Both the position numbers and the translations under genes were made by a program. Below, piece after piece: positions 16,086 through 23,623 of a DNA stretch of 64,000 nt. Below the pieces are notes generated by a model. It had not been told where the DNA came from. It made no database searches and saw nothing but the letters and a program-made list of their open reading frames with translations. Numbering within the stretch: position 1 is the first letter of the stretch; every line of letters starts with the position of its first letter. This DNA comes from Myxococcales bacterium (GTDB lineage: Bacteria; Myxococcota_A; Polyangia; Nannocystales; Nannocystaceae). The stretch covers positions 496,001 through 560,000 of the forward strand of contig JACKDU010000006.1 of NCBI GenBank assembly GCA_020633335.1. The letters run 5' to 3'.

Positions 16086-17888
16086 ATGATCCAGAGCTTC
16101 CGCAACGCGACCCAGAGCTTCGTCATCTGGCTGATCCTCGGCGTCCTCGCCCTCGCCTTTGGCCTCTCCTTTGGCCTCCCGAGCGACGCGATCAGCCTCG
16201 GCGACGAGCCGATCGCCCGGATCCACGGGGACACGATCAAGGACGCCGACTACCAGTACCAGTACGTCGCGGTCACCAACCTGATGATGCCGCGCTCGAA
16301 GATGGACCCCGAGTTCATGGAGCTGATGGGCTTCAAGGAGGAGGTCCTGGAGTCGGTGATCGAGCGCCGCCTCCTCGCCGAGGTCGCCGAAGAGGTCGGC
16401 TTCGGCGCGACCCAGGAGGACGCCGAGGAGCTGGTGCTCAAGGGCCACATGATCCTCCTCGGCGAGACCATCGATCTCCTCCGCGGCGACCAGTTCAACT
16501 ACGACTGGTTCAAGAAGCGCTTCCTGCCGATCTTCGGGGTGACCGAGCCGAAGTACCTCGAGTACCAGCGCCAGGAGATCCTCGCCCGCACCGTCCGCGA
16601 CCTCCTGACCTCGAGCACCCCGGTCTCCGAGGGCGAGCTCCGCGAGGCCTACGACAAGCGCTCAAACCAGCTCTCGCTCCGCTACGTCCGCTTCGAGGGC
16701 CGCAGCTACGCCGACCTCGTCGACCCCAGCGCCGAGGAGATCGACCGCTACATCGCGGATCACAAGGAGGAGCTGCAGAAGGCCTACGCCGCCCAGGGCG
16801 TCCGCTTCACCCGCCTGGGCAAGCAGGTCCGCCTCCGCTTCCTCCAGGTGAGCAAGCCCAAGGCCGCGAGCGGCGGCGACCCCGAGCAGGACAAGATCCT
16901 CGCCGACAAGGCGGCGCTCGAGCTGAAGGCCGCGCGGGCGAGGATCGACGAGGCCGCCCGCCGCCTCGGCGCCGGCGAGGAGCTCCGCGCGCTCGCCCGC
17001 GAGCTCTCGGACGACAAGGTCACCGCCCGCCGCGGCGGCGACTACGGCTGGGTCAGCGTCGAGGGGACCGGCTCGGGGCTCGAGCTCATCGTCGACGAGA
17101 CCGCCAAGGGGCTCGAGGTCGGCGAGCCCTCGCCGGTGGTCGAGGGCGACGAGGCCTTCTACATCGTCCAGATCGACGGCGCCCGCGAGGGCGACGTCCC
17201 CGAGGAGGAGGCGCTCCACGAGCTCGCCGAGGAGGCGCTGATGCGCGAGCGCGGCAAGGACATGGCCCGCCACGCCGCCAAGGAGGCGCTCGAGGGGCTC
17301 CGCGCCGGCAAGCAGCTCAGCGAGCTCTTCCGGACGCCGGGGGCGCTCGGGCCCGGCGGCGGGATCGAGGAGCTGCCCCTCGGCGAGGCGGCCCCGGCCG
17401 ACGCCGCCGACGACCGCCCGGAGCTCCGCAGCACCGGCCTCTTTGCCAAGGACGCGCCGATCCCCGGCCTCGGCCCCCAGCCCGAGCTGGTCAAGGCCGC
17501 CTGGGGCTCGGACGAGAAGACCGAGCTCCTCGATCAGGTCTTTGAGGTCGGCGACGACCTCGTCCTCGCCGGCGTCGATCGCAAGGAGAGCGGCAGCGAC
17601 GAGGGCTACCAGGCCGCGCGCCCCGAGCTCTACCGCGAGCTCCGCGAGCTCAAGGCGATGCGCGTCAACGCCTACTACGTCAACCGCCGCTGCCTCGACG
17701 ACAAGGGGCGCGGGGAGATCAGCGGGAGCGATCAGAAGCTCGCGCGGCTGATGGTCTACGACACCAAGCTCGGCGTCGACGACGAGGGCAAGCGGGTGCT
17801 CCGGCCCTACATCATGTGCGAGCGCGTCGGCAACCGCGGCGGGATGGCCCGCATGGGCTCGGTGATGAGCCAGCCGAACCGTGGCTGA
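16086..17888 (+). CDS. PpiD/SurA-like periplasmic peptidyl-prolyl isomerase
   Basis: 600 residues from the ATG at 16086, where a typical PpiD start begins (MIQSFRNATQSFVIWLILGV); the upstream in-frame ATG adds a non-coding-like Arg/Pro tail. One TM helix (~12-30) anchors it in the inner membrane facing the periplasm. A SurA-N-like helical domain follows (IARIHGDTIKDADYQYQY, FKEEVLESVIERRLLAEVAE). Then comes a parvulin domain (~245-370) with the blocks RLRFLQVS, LARELSDDKVTARRGGDYGW and GEPSPVVEGDEAFYIVQ. A second, degenerate repeat may follow. Its role is chaperoning of outer-membrane or secreted proteins, plausible given the many lipoproteins nearby. It overlaps the next gene by 8 bp. Confidence 0.88.
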   Translation: MIQSFRNATQSFVIWLILGVLALAFGLSFGLPSDAISLGDEPIARIHGDTIKDADYQYQYVAVTNLMMPRSKMDPEFMELMGFKEEVLESVIERRLLAEVAEEVGFGATQEDAEELVLKGHMILLGETIDLLRGDQFNYDWFKKRFLPIFGVTEPKYLEYQRQEILARTVRDLLTSSTPVSEGELREAYDKRSNQLSLRYVRFEGRSYADLVDPSAEEIDRYIADHKEELQKAYAAQGVRFTRLGKQVRLRFLQVSKPKAASGGDPEQDKILADKAALELKAARARIDEAARRLGAGEELRALARELSDDKVTARRGGDYGWVSVEGTGSGLELIVDETAKGLEVGEPSPVVEGDEAFYIVQIDGAREGDVPEEEALHELAEEALMRERGKDMARHAAKEALEGLRAGKQLSELFRTPGALGPGGGIEELPLGEAAPADAADDRPELRSTGLFAKDAPIPGLGPQPELVKAAWGSDEKTELLDQVFEVGDDLVLAGVDRKESGSDEGYQAARPELYRELRELKAMRVNAYYVNRRCLDDKGRGEISGSDQKLARLMVYDTKLGVDDEGKRVLRPYIMCERVGNRGGMARMGSVMSQPNRG

Positions 17889-19302
17889 GGCGCCGCTCTC
17901 GCTCCTCATCGAGCGCGGGCGCCTGCGCCTGGTCGCCGACGCGCGCCTCCTCGCGCCCGGCGTCCGCCTCCGCACCCTGACCCTTCGGCCAGGTGATGAG
18001 GAGGCGCCGGCGGCGGTGCTCGGCGAGGGCAAGGCAGGGATCCGGCGGGTCCTCGGCGGGCCGCTCGTCCTCGAGGAGGCGGTGCTCGAGGCGCGCTCGC
18101 AGGCCGCGGCCGAGGCCCTCGCGGGGCGGCTCCGCGGGCGGGTGATCGGCGGGGTCGAGATCCTCGGGATCGACGTCGAGTGGGTGACGGCGGCGGCGAT
18201 CGATCTCCAGATCCGCGGCCGCGATCGCGATCGGATCGCCGTCCGCTTCGGCGGCCGCCTCCCGCTGATCACCCGCGGCCGCGAGGTGGGGATCGGCCCC
18301 GGGCAGGTCTGGGCGTCGCCGCGCGCCGCGGCCGATCCCGCGATCTGGGCCGGCCTCCGCCTGGCGATGGCCGGGGCGCCGGGGATCCGGGTCGAGGGCG
18401 CGACGATCTGGATCGATCCCCTGCGCCTCCTCGTCGATCGCTGGCTGGTCGGCGGCGGCCGGCGGGCGCTCCGGGTCGGGGGCGGGGTGGGGCTCGGGAT
18501 CGAGGTCGCCGACGGGGTGCTGGAGATCCGGATCGGCGCCGCGGTGCTTGCGCATGCAACGAAGCCCGAGGGAAGTGCCGATACGTCACCCACTCTCGCT
18601 ACCGCAGAGGCGGAGCTCGCGCAGGCGTTCGCCGGCGGTGATGCCGCGATGATCGCCTCGGCTGCTGAAGCGCTGACGTCGCTCGCCGGCCGCTGGCGGC
18701 CGGAGGCGCTGGCCCGGGAGATCGCCGGAGTCGGCCCTTCGCCGGGCCTCCTCGCCGCCCTCGAGTTCCTGGCGGCCACCGGCGACCGCCAGGCGCTGGC
18801 CCGGCTGGCGGCCCTGCGCGGTCTCCTGGGCGACCGTGAGGGGCTCGCGGCGATGCTCGCAAGGGGGTGGCGCGTGGCCACGCACCCGGTCACGCGTTGC
18901 CGCTATCGGCTGGCCTGGGCGCTCACCCAGGGGGCGCCCGGCGACGGGCCGGCCGCCTCGCGGCATGCCCTCGAGGCCCTGGCGGCCGAGCTCGGCGACG
19001 GCCGTTGGCCGGCGGCGGTGGCCGGCGAGGTCTGGTCGGCGTTGGCCCTCGCGCGGGCGGCCGACGTCGAGATCGATCCGGAGCTCGCCCACGCGGCGGC
19101 GGTCGAGGCGTCGATCCACCTCCCGGTCGAGCGGGCGGCGGAGGTCCTGCGGCGGACCGCGATCGAGCTTCATGAGCGAGGCGCGCCTGCGGCAGACGCG
19201 CTGGTCCGTCAGACCCTGCGGGCCGCGGACCGCCTCGGCGGCAGCGCGGATCCCGAGCTGGCCGATCGCCTCCGGCAGGTCAGTGAAAAGATGTTGGGCT
19301 AG
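17881..19302 (+). CDS. Hypothetical protein, beta-rich N-terminus and helical C-terminus
   Basis: 473 residues. It starts within the last codons of the PpiD-like gene, so it is probably cotranslated. Residues ~1-230 are rich in short beta-type segments (LSLLIERGRLRLVADARLLAPG, GVEILGIDVEWVTAAAIDLQI, VRVEGATIWIDPLRLLVDRWL). From ~240 the protein is Ala/Leu-rich and helical (AEAELAQAFAGGDAAMIASA, LAALRGLLGDREGLAAM), like a TPR/HEAT-type repeat. No catalytic motif is seen. Coupling to a periplasmic foldase hints at envelope quality control, but no signal peptide is visible. Confidence 0.8.
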   Translation: MAEAPLSLLIERGRLRLVADARLLAPGVRLRTLTLRPGDEEAPAAVLGEGKAGIRRVLGGPLVLEEAVLEARSQAAAEALAGRLRGRVIGGVEILGIDVEWVTAAAIDLQIRGRDRDRIAVRFGGRLPLITRGREVGIGPGQVWASPRAAADPAIWAGLRLAMAGAPGIRVEGATIWIDPLRLLVDRWLVGGGRRALRVGGGVGLGIEVADGVLEIRIGAAVLAHATKPEGSADTSPTLATAEAELAQAFAGGDAAMIASAAEALTSLAGRWRPEALAREIAGVGPSPGLLAALEFLAATGDRQALARLAALRGLLGDREGLAAMLARGWRVATHPVTRCRYRLAWALTQGAPGDGPAASRHALEALAAELGDGRWPAAVAGEVWSALALARAADVEIDPELAHAAAVEASIHLPVERAAEVLRRTAIELHERGAPAADALVRQTLRAADRLGGSADPELADRLRQVSEKMLG

Positions 19303-19351
19303 CAGACAAATATTTCATTTCGCGGGCGACTTCACTATCCTCTCGTCCGCC

Positions 19352-19573
19352 ATGCGAATCCAACTCGAGAGCCTCAACCTCGCCCACGCCGAGCGCCTCC
19401 TCTGCGAGACCTCGCTGCAGAAGACCGGCAGCATCGTCGAGGCCGCCAAGCTCCTTGGGATCACCCGTCACGCCCTCAAGCGGCGGATCATCAAGCACGC
19501 CATCGACTGGCCGCGCGCCTCCGCGGGCTCGTCGATGCTCGCCGCCTCGTCGACCGAGTCGATGATGTCGTAG
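19352..19573 (+). CDS. Small Fis-type helix-turn-helix DNA-binding protein (73 aa)
   Basis: 73 residues from the ATG at 19352. It is almost entirely a Fis-family HTH (LCETSLQKTGSIVEAAKLLG, ITRHALKRRIIKHAI), like the C-terminal domain of sigma54 activators but with no AAA+ or sensory part. A Ser/Ala-rich tail ends the protein. TATCCT (19336-19341) lies 10 nt before the start, and the region before it is AT-rich for this genome (CAAATATTTCATTT), consistent with a promoter. It could be a nucleoid-type or dominant-negative DNA-binding protein. Confidence 0.85.
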   Translation: MRIQLESLNLAHAERLLCETSLQKTGSIVEAAKLLGITRHALKRRIIKHAIDWPRASAGSSMLAASSTESMMS

Positions 19574-19666
19574 CCGGCTCCGTCGCCCGGCAGCGGGCGA
19601 TCGGGCTCATGACGGCCGGGATCGCGCTCCCCCAGGCGCGCTCTCGGCCGTGTCGCGAGCGGCCGT

Positions 19667-19684
19667 CTGAAGATGTCTCTTCAG
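19667..19684. terminator. Short hairpin between convergent genes
   Basis: CTGAAG and CTTCAG flank the loop ATGTCT. It lies between the small Fis-type gene and the convergent hydrolase. A larger GC-rich stem (CGGCCG...CGGCCG, about 19646-19665) is just upstream. No U-tract, so a terminator role is tentative. Confidence 0.4.
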
Positions 19685-19712
19685 GCAGGTCGATCGGGCG
19701 CGCCCGCGTCCG

Positions 19713-20576
19713 CTAGCCCTTCGCCTGGAGCTCGCGGCTGAAGGCGGCGATCCGCTGGGCGAGCGCCCGCGGGCGGTCGAGGTTGGGGCAGTGGCCGAAG
19801 TCCTCGGGCTCCTCGATCACCGCGTGGGCCGGCAGGTGCTCGCGGAAGAAGTCGAGCCCCGAGCCCGGGAGGAGGCGCTCGCTCTTCCCCCAGAGCAGGA
19901 GGGTCGGCGCCTGGAGCGAGCGGACCTCGTCGATCGAGAGGGTGTCCGCCTGGCTGAGCGCGCCGACCAGCGCCTGGAAGAAGGGCTGCTGGAAGTGGCG
20001 GCGGAGGTCCGGGGCGATCAGCGCGCGGAACCACGGCGGCTGGTGATAGAGGCGCTCGGTGAGGGCGTTCGCGCCCCGCAGGTCGCGGATCCTGAAGGCG
20101 CCCAGGAGATCGTCGAGCTCGGCGTCGGTGACCGGCGCGCCCGCGGGGGAGGCGAGCACCAGGCCGGCGATCCGCTCCGGGTTGCGGGCCGCGTAGCGGA
20201 TCGCAAAGGCCCCGCCGAGCGAGTTGCCGACGACGATCGCCGGCTCGTCGAGCTCGCGGTCGAGGGCCTCGGCGAGGTTGGTGTAGAGATCGTCGGAGCT
20301 GGCGCAACGGCGGTGCGCCTGCGAGAAGCCGTGGCCCGGGGCGTCCGGCGCGAGGAGGCGCGGGGCGCTCCCGCGGAGGCCGGCGAGGACCCGGCCGAAG
20401 GAGGTCGCCGACGCGCCGAGGCCGTGGAGGATGACGATCGGCGGCCCGGCGCGAGAGTCGTCGATCGCCTCGTAGAGGTGGATCCGGGCGTCGCGGGTGT
20501 GGACGTAGCGGCTACGGAGGCCGAGCCGGTTGAGGCGGCGGCGGGCGAGCTTCTCGACGAGGGGGACGATGTACAT
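19713..20576 (-). CDS. Alpha/beta-fold hydrolase
   Basis: 287 residues. The oxyanion block is VILHGLGASATSFGRVL, the nucleophile elbow GNSLGGAFA (Ser ~118), and the C-terminal His is in DFGHCPNLDRP. The acid position reads LLWGKSERLLP, where most relatives have WGxxD, so the acid may be the Glu or lie elsewhere. The N-terminus has a basic, partly hydrophobic segment but no clear signal peptide. The substrate is unknown; meta-cleavage hydrolases and lipases are close in pattern. It follows a small lipoprotein gene by 15 bp. Confidence 0.88.
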   Translation of the reverse strand: MYIVPLVEKLARRRLNRLGLRSRYVHTRDARIHLYEAIDDSRAGPPIVILHGLGASATSFGRVLAGLRGSAPRLLAPDAPGHGFSQAHRRCASSDDLYTNLAEALDRELDEPAIVVGNSLGGAFAIRYAARNPERIAGLVLASPAGAPVTDAELDDLLGAFRIRDLRGANALTERLYHQPPWFRALIAPDLRRHFQQPFFQALVGALSQADTLSIDEVRSLQAPTLLLWGKSERLLPGSGLDFFREHLPAHAVIEEPEDFGHCPNLDRPRALAQRIAAFSRELQAKG

Positions 20577-20591
20577 GGGGGCCGCGGCGTC

Positions 20592-21032
20592 TCAGTAGGT
20601 CGCGCAGGTCCACTCCGCCGGCGGACAGTTGGTGCACTGGCCGCCCATGCAGGCGCCGCCGCAGCGGGCGACGATCTCGAGGGTGTCCCGGCGGGCGTAA
20701 TAGTAGGGGCCGTCGACCGCGGCGTTGCAGTCGATGCCGACGAGGTCGCCGCAGCTCCGCTCGTAGCGGCAGGAGTCGCCGTGGAGCTCCTTGATCCGGG
20801 CGTCGAGCGCGGGGTCGGCCGCCGGCGGCTCCTCCTCCGGCGACTCGGCGACCGGCGGGCTGGCGAAGGAGACGCCCTCCTCGGAGGCCGGCGGCGGGGT
20901 CGACTCCGGGGGCTTGGCGGACGGCGCGTCCGGGGTGGTGTTCGAACAGGCGCTCGTCAGGGCGAGGGCGAGGCCGAGGCCGGCGGCCAGGGCAGAGATG
21001 GAGGCGGGGAGCGGGCCGCGGCGAGCGTGCAT
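20592..21032 (-). CDS. Small lipoprotein with Pro/Glu-rich linker and C-terminal Cys pattern
   Basis: 146 residues. The signal peptide ends in LTSAC (Cys ~29). A ~45-residue Pro/Ser/Glu linker leads to a folded C-terminal part with Cys spacing CRYERSC, C, CGGACMGGQC, C, C. It is probably cotranscribed with the following hydrolase. A 14-bp direct duplication (GGCTGCTCTGGGCC, about 21106-21133) lies upstream. Family and function unknown. Confidence 0.8.
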   Translation of the reverse strand: MHARRGPLPASISALAAGLGLALALTSACSNTTPDAPSAKPPESTPPPASEEGVSFASPPVAESPEEEPPAADPALDARIKELHGDSCRYERSCGDLVGIDCNAAVDGPYYYARRDTLEIVARCGGACMGGQCTNCPPAEWTCATY

Positions 21033-21174
21033 CGGTCTCCATCATCGCCGCGCGGGCCGGGCCGCGCAAGGCGAGCGCGCGCAGGCGGGCCAGAGGGCCG
21101 ATCCAGGCTGCTCTGGGCCGGCTGCTCTGGGCCGGCCGTGCTAGGGTCAGCGCGGCCAACGCCCACGAGGATCC

Positions 21175-21474
21175 ATGATCGAGAAGCTCAGCCCAGCGCA
21201 CCGCGCCGACGCCCTCGCCTCGCTCTCCGGCTGGACGCAGGTCCACGGGCGGGACGCGATCTCGAAGACCTTCCGCTTCGCCGACTTCTCCGAGGCCTGG
21301 GGGTTCATGAGCCGGGTCGCCCTGGTCGCCGAGCGCGACGGCCACCACCCGGAGTGGTTCAACGTCTACAACCGGGTCGAGATCACCCTGACGACCCACG
21401 ACGCCGACGGCCTCAGCCAGCGGGACATCGACCTCGCCCGGGCGATCGAGGTGATCGCGGGCGACGCGGCCTGA
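21175..21474 (+). CDS. phhB: 4a-hydroxytetrahydrobiopterin (pterin-4a-carbinolamine) dehydratase
   Basis: 99 residues, the usual family length. The signature HHPEWFNVYNRVEITLTTHD is complete, with the tandem His that does the dehydration, after GWTQVHGRDAISKTFRFADF. It recycles the pterin cofactor of aromatic amino-acid hydroxylases; some homologues work in molybdopterin metabolism. No hydroxylase gene is nearby. A GAGG site sits before the ATG. Confidence 0.95.
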   Translation: MIEKLSPAHRADALASLSGWTQVHGRDAISKTFRFADFSEAWGFMSRVALVAERDGHHPEWFNVYNRVEITLTTHDADGLSQRDIDLARAIEVIAGDAA

Positions 21475-21483
21475 GGTCGAGTC

Positions 21484-21578
21484 TGTCTCAAGAGACATGT
21501 GAGTGAGCACCGCGAAGCCCAGCGTTCCGCGGTGTTCACCTGAACGACGTCTGCCCCACGGCGCTCGCCGCTGGGCTT
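21484..21578. terminator. Overlapping inverted repeats between convergent genes
   Basis: Three stems lie in 95 bp: TGTCT/AGACA (21484-21488 with 21493-21497), CACCGCG/CGCGGTG (21508-21514 with 21528-21534), and AAGCCCAGCG/CGCTGGGCTT (21515-21524 with 21569-21578). The last two cannot nest simply, because one arm of the third lies in the loop of the second. A bidirectional terminator for phhB and the Coq4-like gene is likely. Confidence 0.55.
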
Positions 21579-21581
21579 GGG

Positions 21582-23156
21582 CTAGAAGTAGTCGCGATCG
21601 CCGGGCTCCGGCAGATCGTCGTCGCTGCTCTCGATCTCCGCGTAGCCGCCGCTCTCGCTCGGCTTCCCGGACTTCGGGTCCTTGTCCGCCCGCCGCCGGC
21701 GGACCGGAGCGTCGGGCGCGGGCGCGGCCGCGGGGGCAGGCGGAGGCGGAGGCGCAGGCGGAGGCGCAGGCGGCAGCTCGGGGAGGTCGGGGGGCGCGAG
21801 GAGATCGTCGTTCGTCATCCGCTGCGGCGGCGGCGGAGCCGACGGCACCGAGGGCGCCGGACGCGAGGGCATGCGGAGGTCGAGGCGCGGGGGCTCGGGG
21901 CTCGGGGGCTCCGCCGGCGAGCTCCGGAGATCGAGGCGCGGGGACGGGGGCTCGGGCGCCGGCGCCGGCGCGCGGAGATCGAGGCGCGGGGGCTCGGGCT
22001 CGGGCGTCGAGGCGCGGAGGTCGAAGCGCGATGACTCGGCGGAGCCGCGGAGATCGAGGCGCGGGGTCTCGGCGGGCGCCGAGAGGTCGAGGCGCGGGCT
22101 CTCGGTAGCCGGGGCGCTGGTGGTCTGCGCGGCCTCGGAGAAGCCCGCGAGCGGCGAGTGGGCGCTGCTCAGCGCCGCCGCCAGCGGCGGCGGCTCGGGC
22201 CGTTGACGGGTTCGCCGCGGGCGGGGCTCGGGCTCGGGCGCGGGCTCGGGCGCGGACGACGGGGTGCTCGCCCCTTGCGAGAGGAGATCGAGGCCCGCCC
22301 AGCGGGTCTTCGGCCGCCGGCCGTAGCCGCCGCCGCTGCTGCCCCGATCGCTCCGGCTCTCGACGCTCGGCGTCGGCGCGGGCGCAGGAGCGGGCTCGGG
22401 CTCGGGGGCGGGCTCCGGCTCCGGGGCGCGCCACGACGAGCGCCGGGAGGACGTCGACGCCTCGGCCCGCAGGCGATCGAGATCGAGGTGAGCGATCGTG
22501 GATGTCCTCGGGGTCAGGCCGAAGAGCTCGCGGATCTGGGCCGCCGGCGCCGGGAAGAGCTCCTCCCACGGCATCCCGAGGAAGGGCCGGGCGTTGCGGC
22601 CGCGCTCGTAGGCCTCGGCGAGGATCTGGAAGGCCTCGCCGAGTTGCCCGGGCTCGCTCTGGATCAGCCCGAGGAGGCCGGTGGCGATCATCGTCGCGCT
22701 CGCCAGGTTGCCGAGCTGGCCGACGTAGAACGCCTGGAGCGCCAGCTCGCCGAGCGGCGAGTTGTCGTACTCGGTGAGCACGTGGAGGAGCGAGTGGGTC
22801 ATCCGCACGCGCTCGCGGATGTAGGCGACGCGATCGTTGTAGTCGACCGCGCCCGGGGCCTCGATCGTCAGGTTGTGGCGGCGGAGGTAGAGGCCGAGCT
22901 GATGGCCGAGCGTCTCCGACGGGAGGTCGAGGAGGACGTCGATCCCCTCCGGCGCCGGCATGTAGCGGTTCTCGTAGAGTTGGTTGACGCCGGGGGCCGC
23001 GAAGACCGCGTCGATGTCGCCGCCGAGCTTCTCAAGGCGGCCTGGATCGAGGTCACCGAGGAGCTCGCGGGCCGTGAGCGGCGCGCCCTTCGTGTCGGCG
23101 CCGGCGTGACCCAGGAACGCGCTTGCGAGCTTGAGCTTCTTGAAGGCGTCAAACAT
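21582..23156 (-). CDS. Coq4-like domain fused to a long Pro/Glu/Ser-rich tail with LDLR repeats
   Basis: 524 residues from the ATG at 23156. Residues ~30-215 look like the COQ4 family (ubiquinone biosynthesis scaffold): LPSETLGHQLGLYLRRH, YNDRVAYIRERVRMTHSLLH, LGELALQAFYVGQL. The metal-type motif H-x3-H-x11-E is present (His121, His125, Glu137), but the usual Asp after the first His is Ser. From ~260 on the protein is disordered: Pro-Glu-Pro runs, then six copies of (P)RLDLR-like motifs (one RFDLR, one RLDLS) in ~80 residues, then Pro-rich and acidic tails. Coq4 proteins normally lack such a tail. A scaffold binding several partners through the repeats is conceivable. Confidence 0.75.
   Translation of the reverse strand: MFDAFKKLKLASAFLGHAGADTKGAPLTARELLGDLDPGRLEKLGGDIDAVFAAPGVNQLYENRYMPAPEGIDVLLDLPSETLGHQLGLYLRRHNLTIEAPGAVDYNDRVAYIRERVRMTHSLLHVLTEYDNSPLGELALQAFYVGQLGNLASATMIATGLLGLIQSEPGQLGEAFQILAEAYERGRNARPFLGMPWEELFPAPAAQIRELFGLTPRTSTIAHLDLDRLRAEASTSSRRSSWRAPEPEPAPEPEPAPAPAPTPSVESRSDRGSSGGGYGRRPKTRWAGLDLLSQGASTPSSAPEPAPEPEPRPRRTRQRPEPPPLAAALSSAHSPLAGFSEAAQTTSAPATESPRLDLSAPAETPRLDLRGSAESSRFDLRASTPEPEPPRLDLRAPAPAPEPPSPRLDLRSSPAEPPSPEPPRLDLRMPSRPAPSVPSAPPPPQRMTNDDLLAPPDLPELPPAPPPAPPPPPAPAAAPAPDAPVRRRRADKDPKSGKPSESGGYAEIESSDDDLPEPGDRDYF
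21865..22105 (-). repeat. Degenerate repeat encoding six (P)RLDLR-type motifs
   Basis: GAGATCGAGGCGCGG-like 15-mers (forward strand) recur at irregular spacing in the tail of the Coq4-like protein. Spacing is always a multiple of three. The conserved core is Leu-Asp-Leu-Arg after Arg. Confidence 0.8.
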
Positions 23157-23623
23157 TCGACGGGGGACGGGGACGTCGGCGCAGGCCCTGTGGCCAATCT
23201 CGATGGTAGCGCAGCGCGCGGGGGAAGTGAACCATTCGCCGGCCCGTGAGCGCACGCTCACGGCGCCCTCGTCGGCCGCCGGCGGTGAGGCGGCGGAGGC
23301 GGATGCCTGCGCGCGTCGACGTCAGCCGCGGGCGTCCCGACCGCGCCTTCGGGACGAGGGGCGTCGGCCGCGGGCATCCCGACCGCGCCTTCGGGACGAG
23401 GGGCGTCGGCCGCGGGCATCCCGACCGCGCCTTCGGGACGAGGGGCGTCGGCGCTTCGCTCGCCCCGGCCCTCGCGGGCCCGCCGCGGCCCCGGAGGCGC
23501 GCCGAGGGCCCGTCGAGGGCCAGTGGCGAGGTCACGATCTCGCCCCACCGTGAGGCGCTCTCGCGCGGCCGCCCGCGCCGCCCACGTCCGGGACCGCACG
23601 CGGCCGTCGGAGATCGTGTCAGC
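23157..23623. other. Intergenic region with a 42-bp tandem repeat
   Basis: 467 bp between two minus-strand genes. Apart from the repeat at 23326-23451 I see no gene. Frames through it are Arg/Pro-rich on both strands and only exist because the repeat unit is a multiple of three. Confidence 0.6.
23326..23451. repeat. Three tandem 42-bp repeats, each able to form a hairpin
   Basis: Units start at 23326, 23368 and 23410. They differ only at one or two bases (CGTCCC in unit 1, CATCCC in units 2 and 3). Unit 1 holds CGTCCCGA and TCGGGACG separated by 8 nt, a perfect 8-bp stem; units 2 and 3 have one mismatch. There are no spacers between units, so this is not a CRISPR array. Confidence 0.92.

Noticed and set aside
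23326..23451. CRISPR array
   Set aside because: The 42-bp units are directly adjacent with no variable spacers, and no cas gene is in the window.
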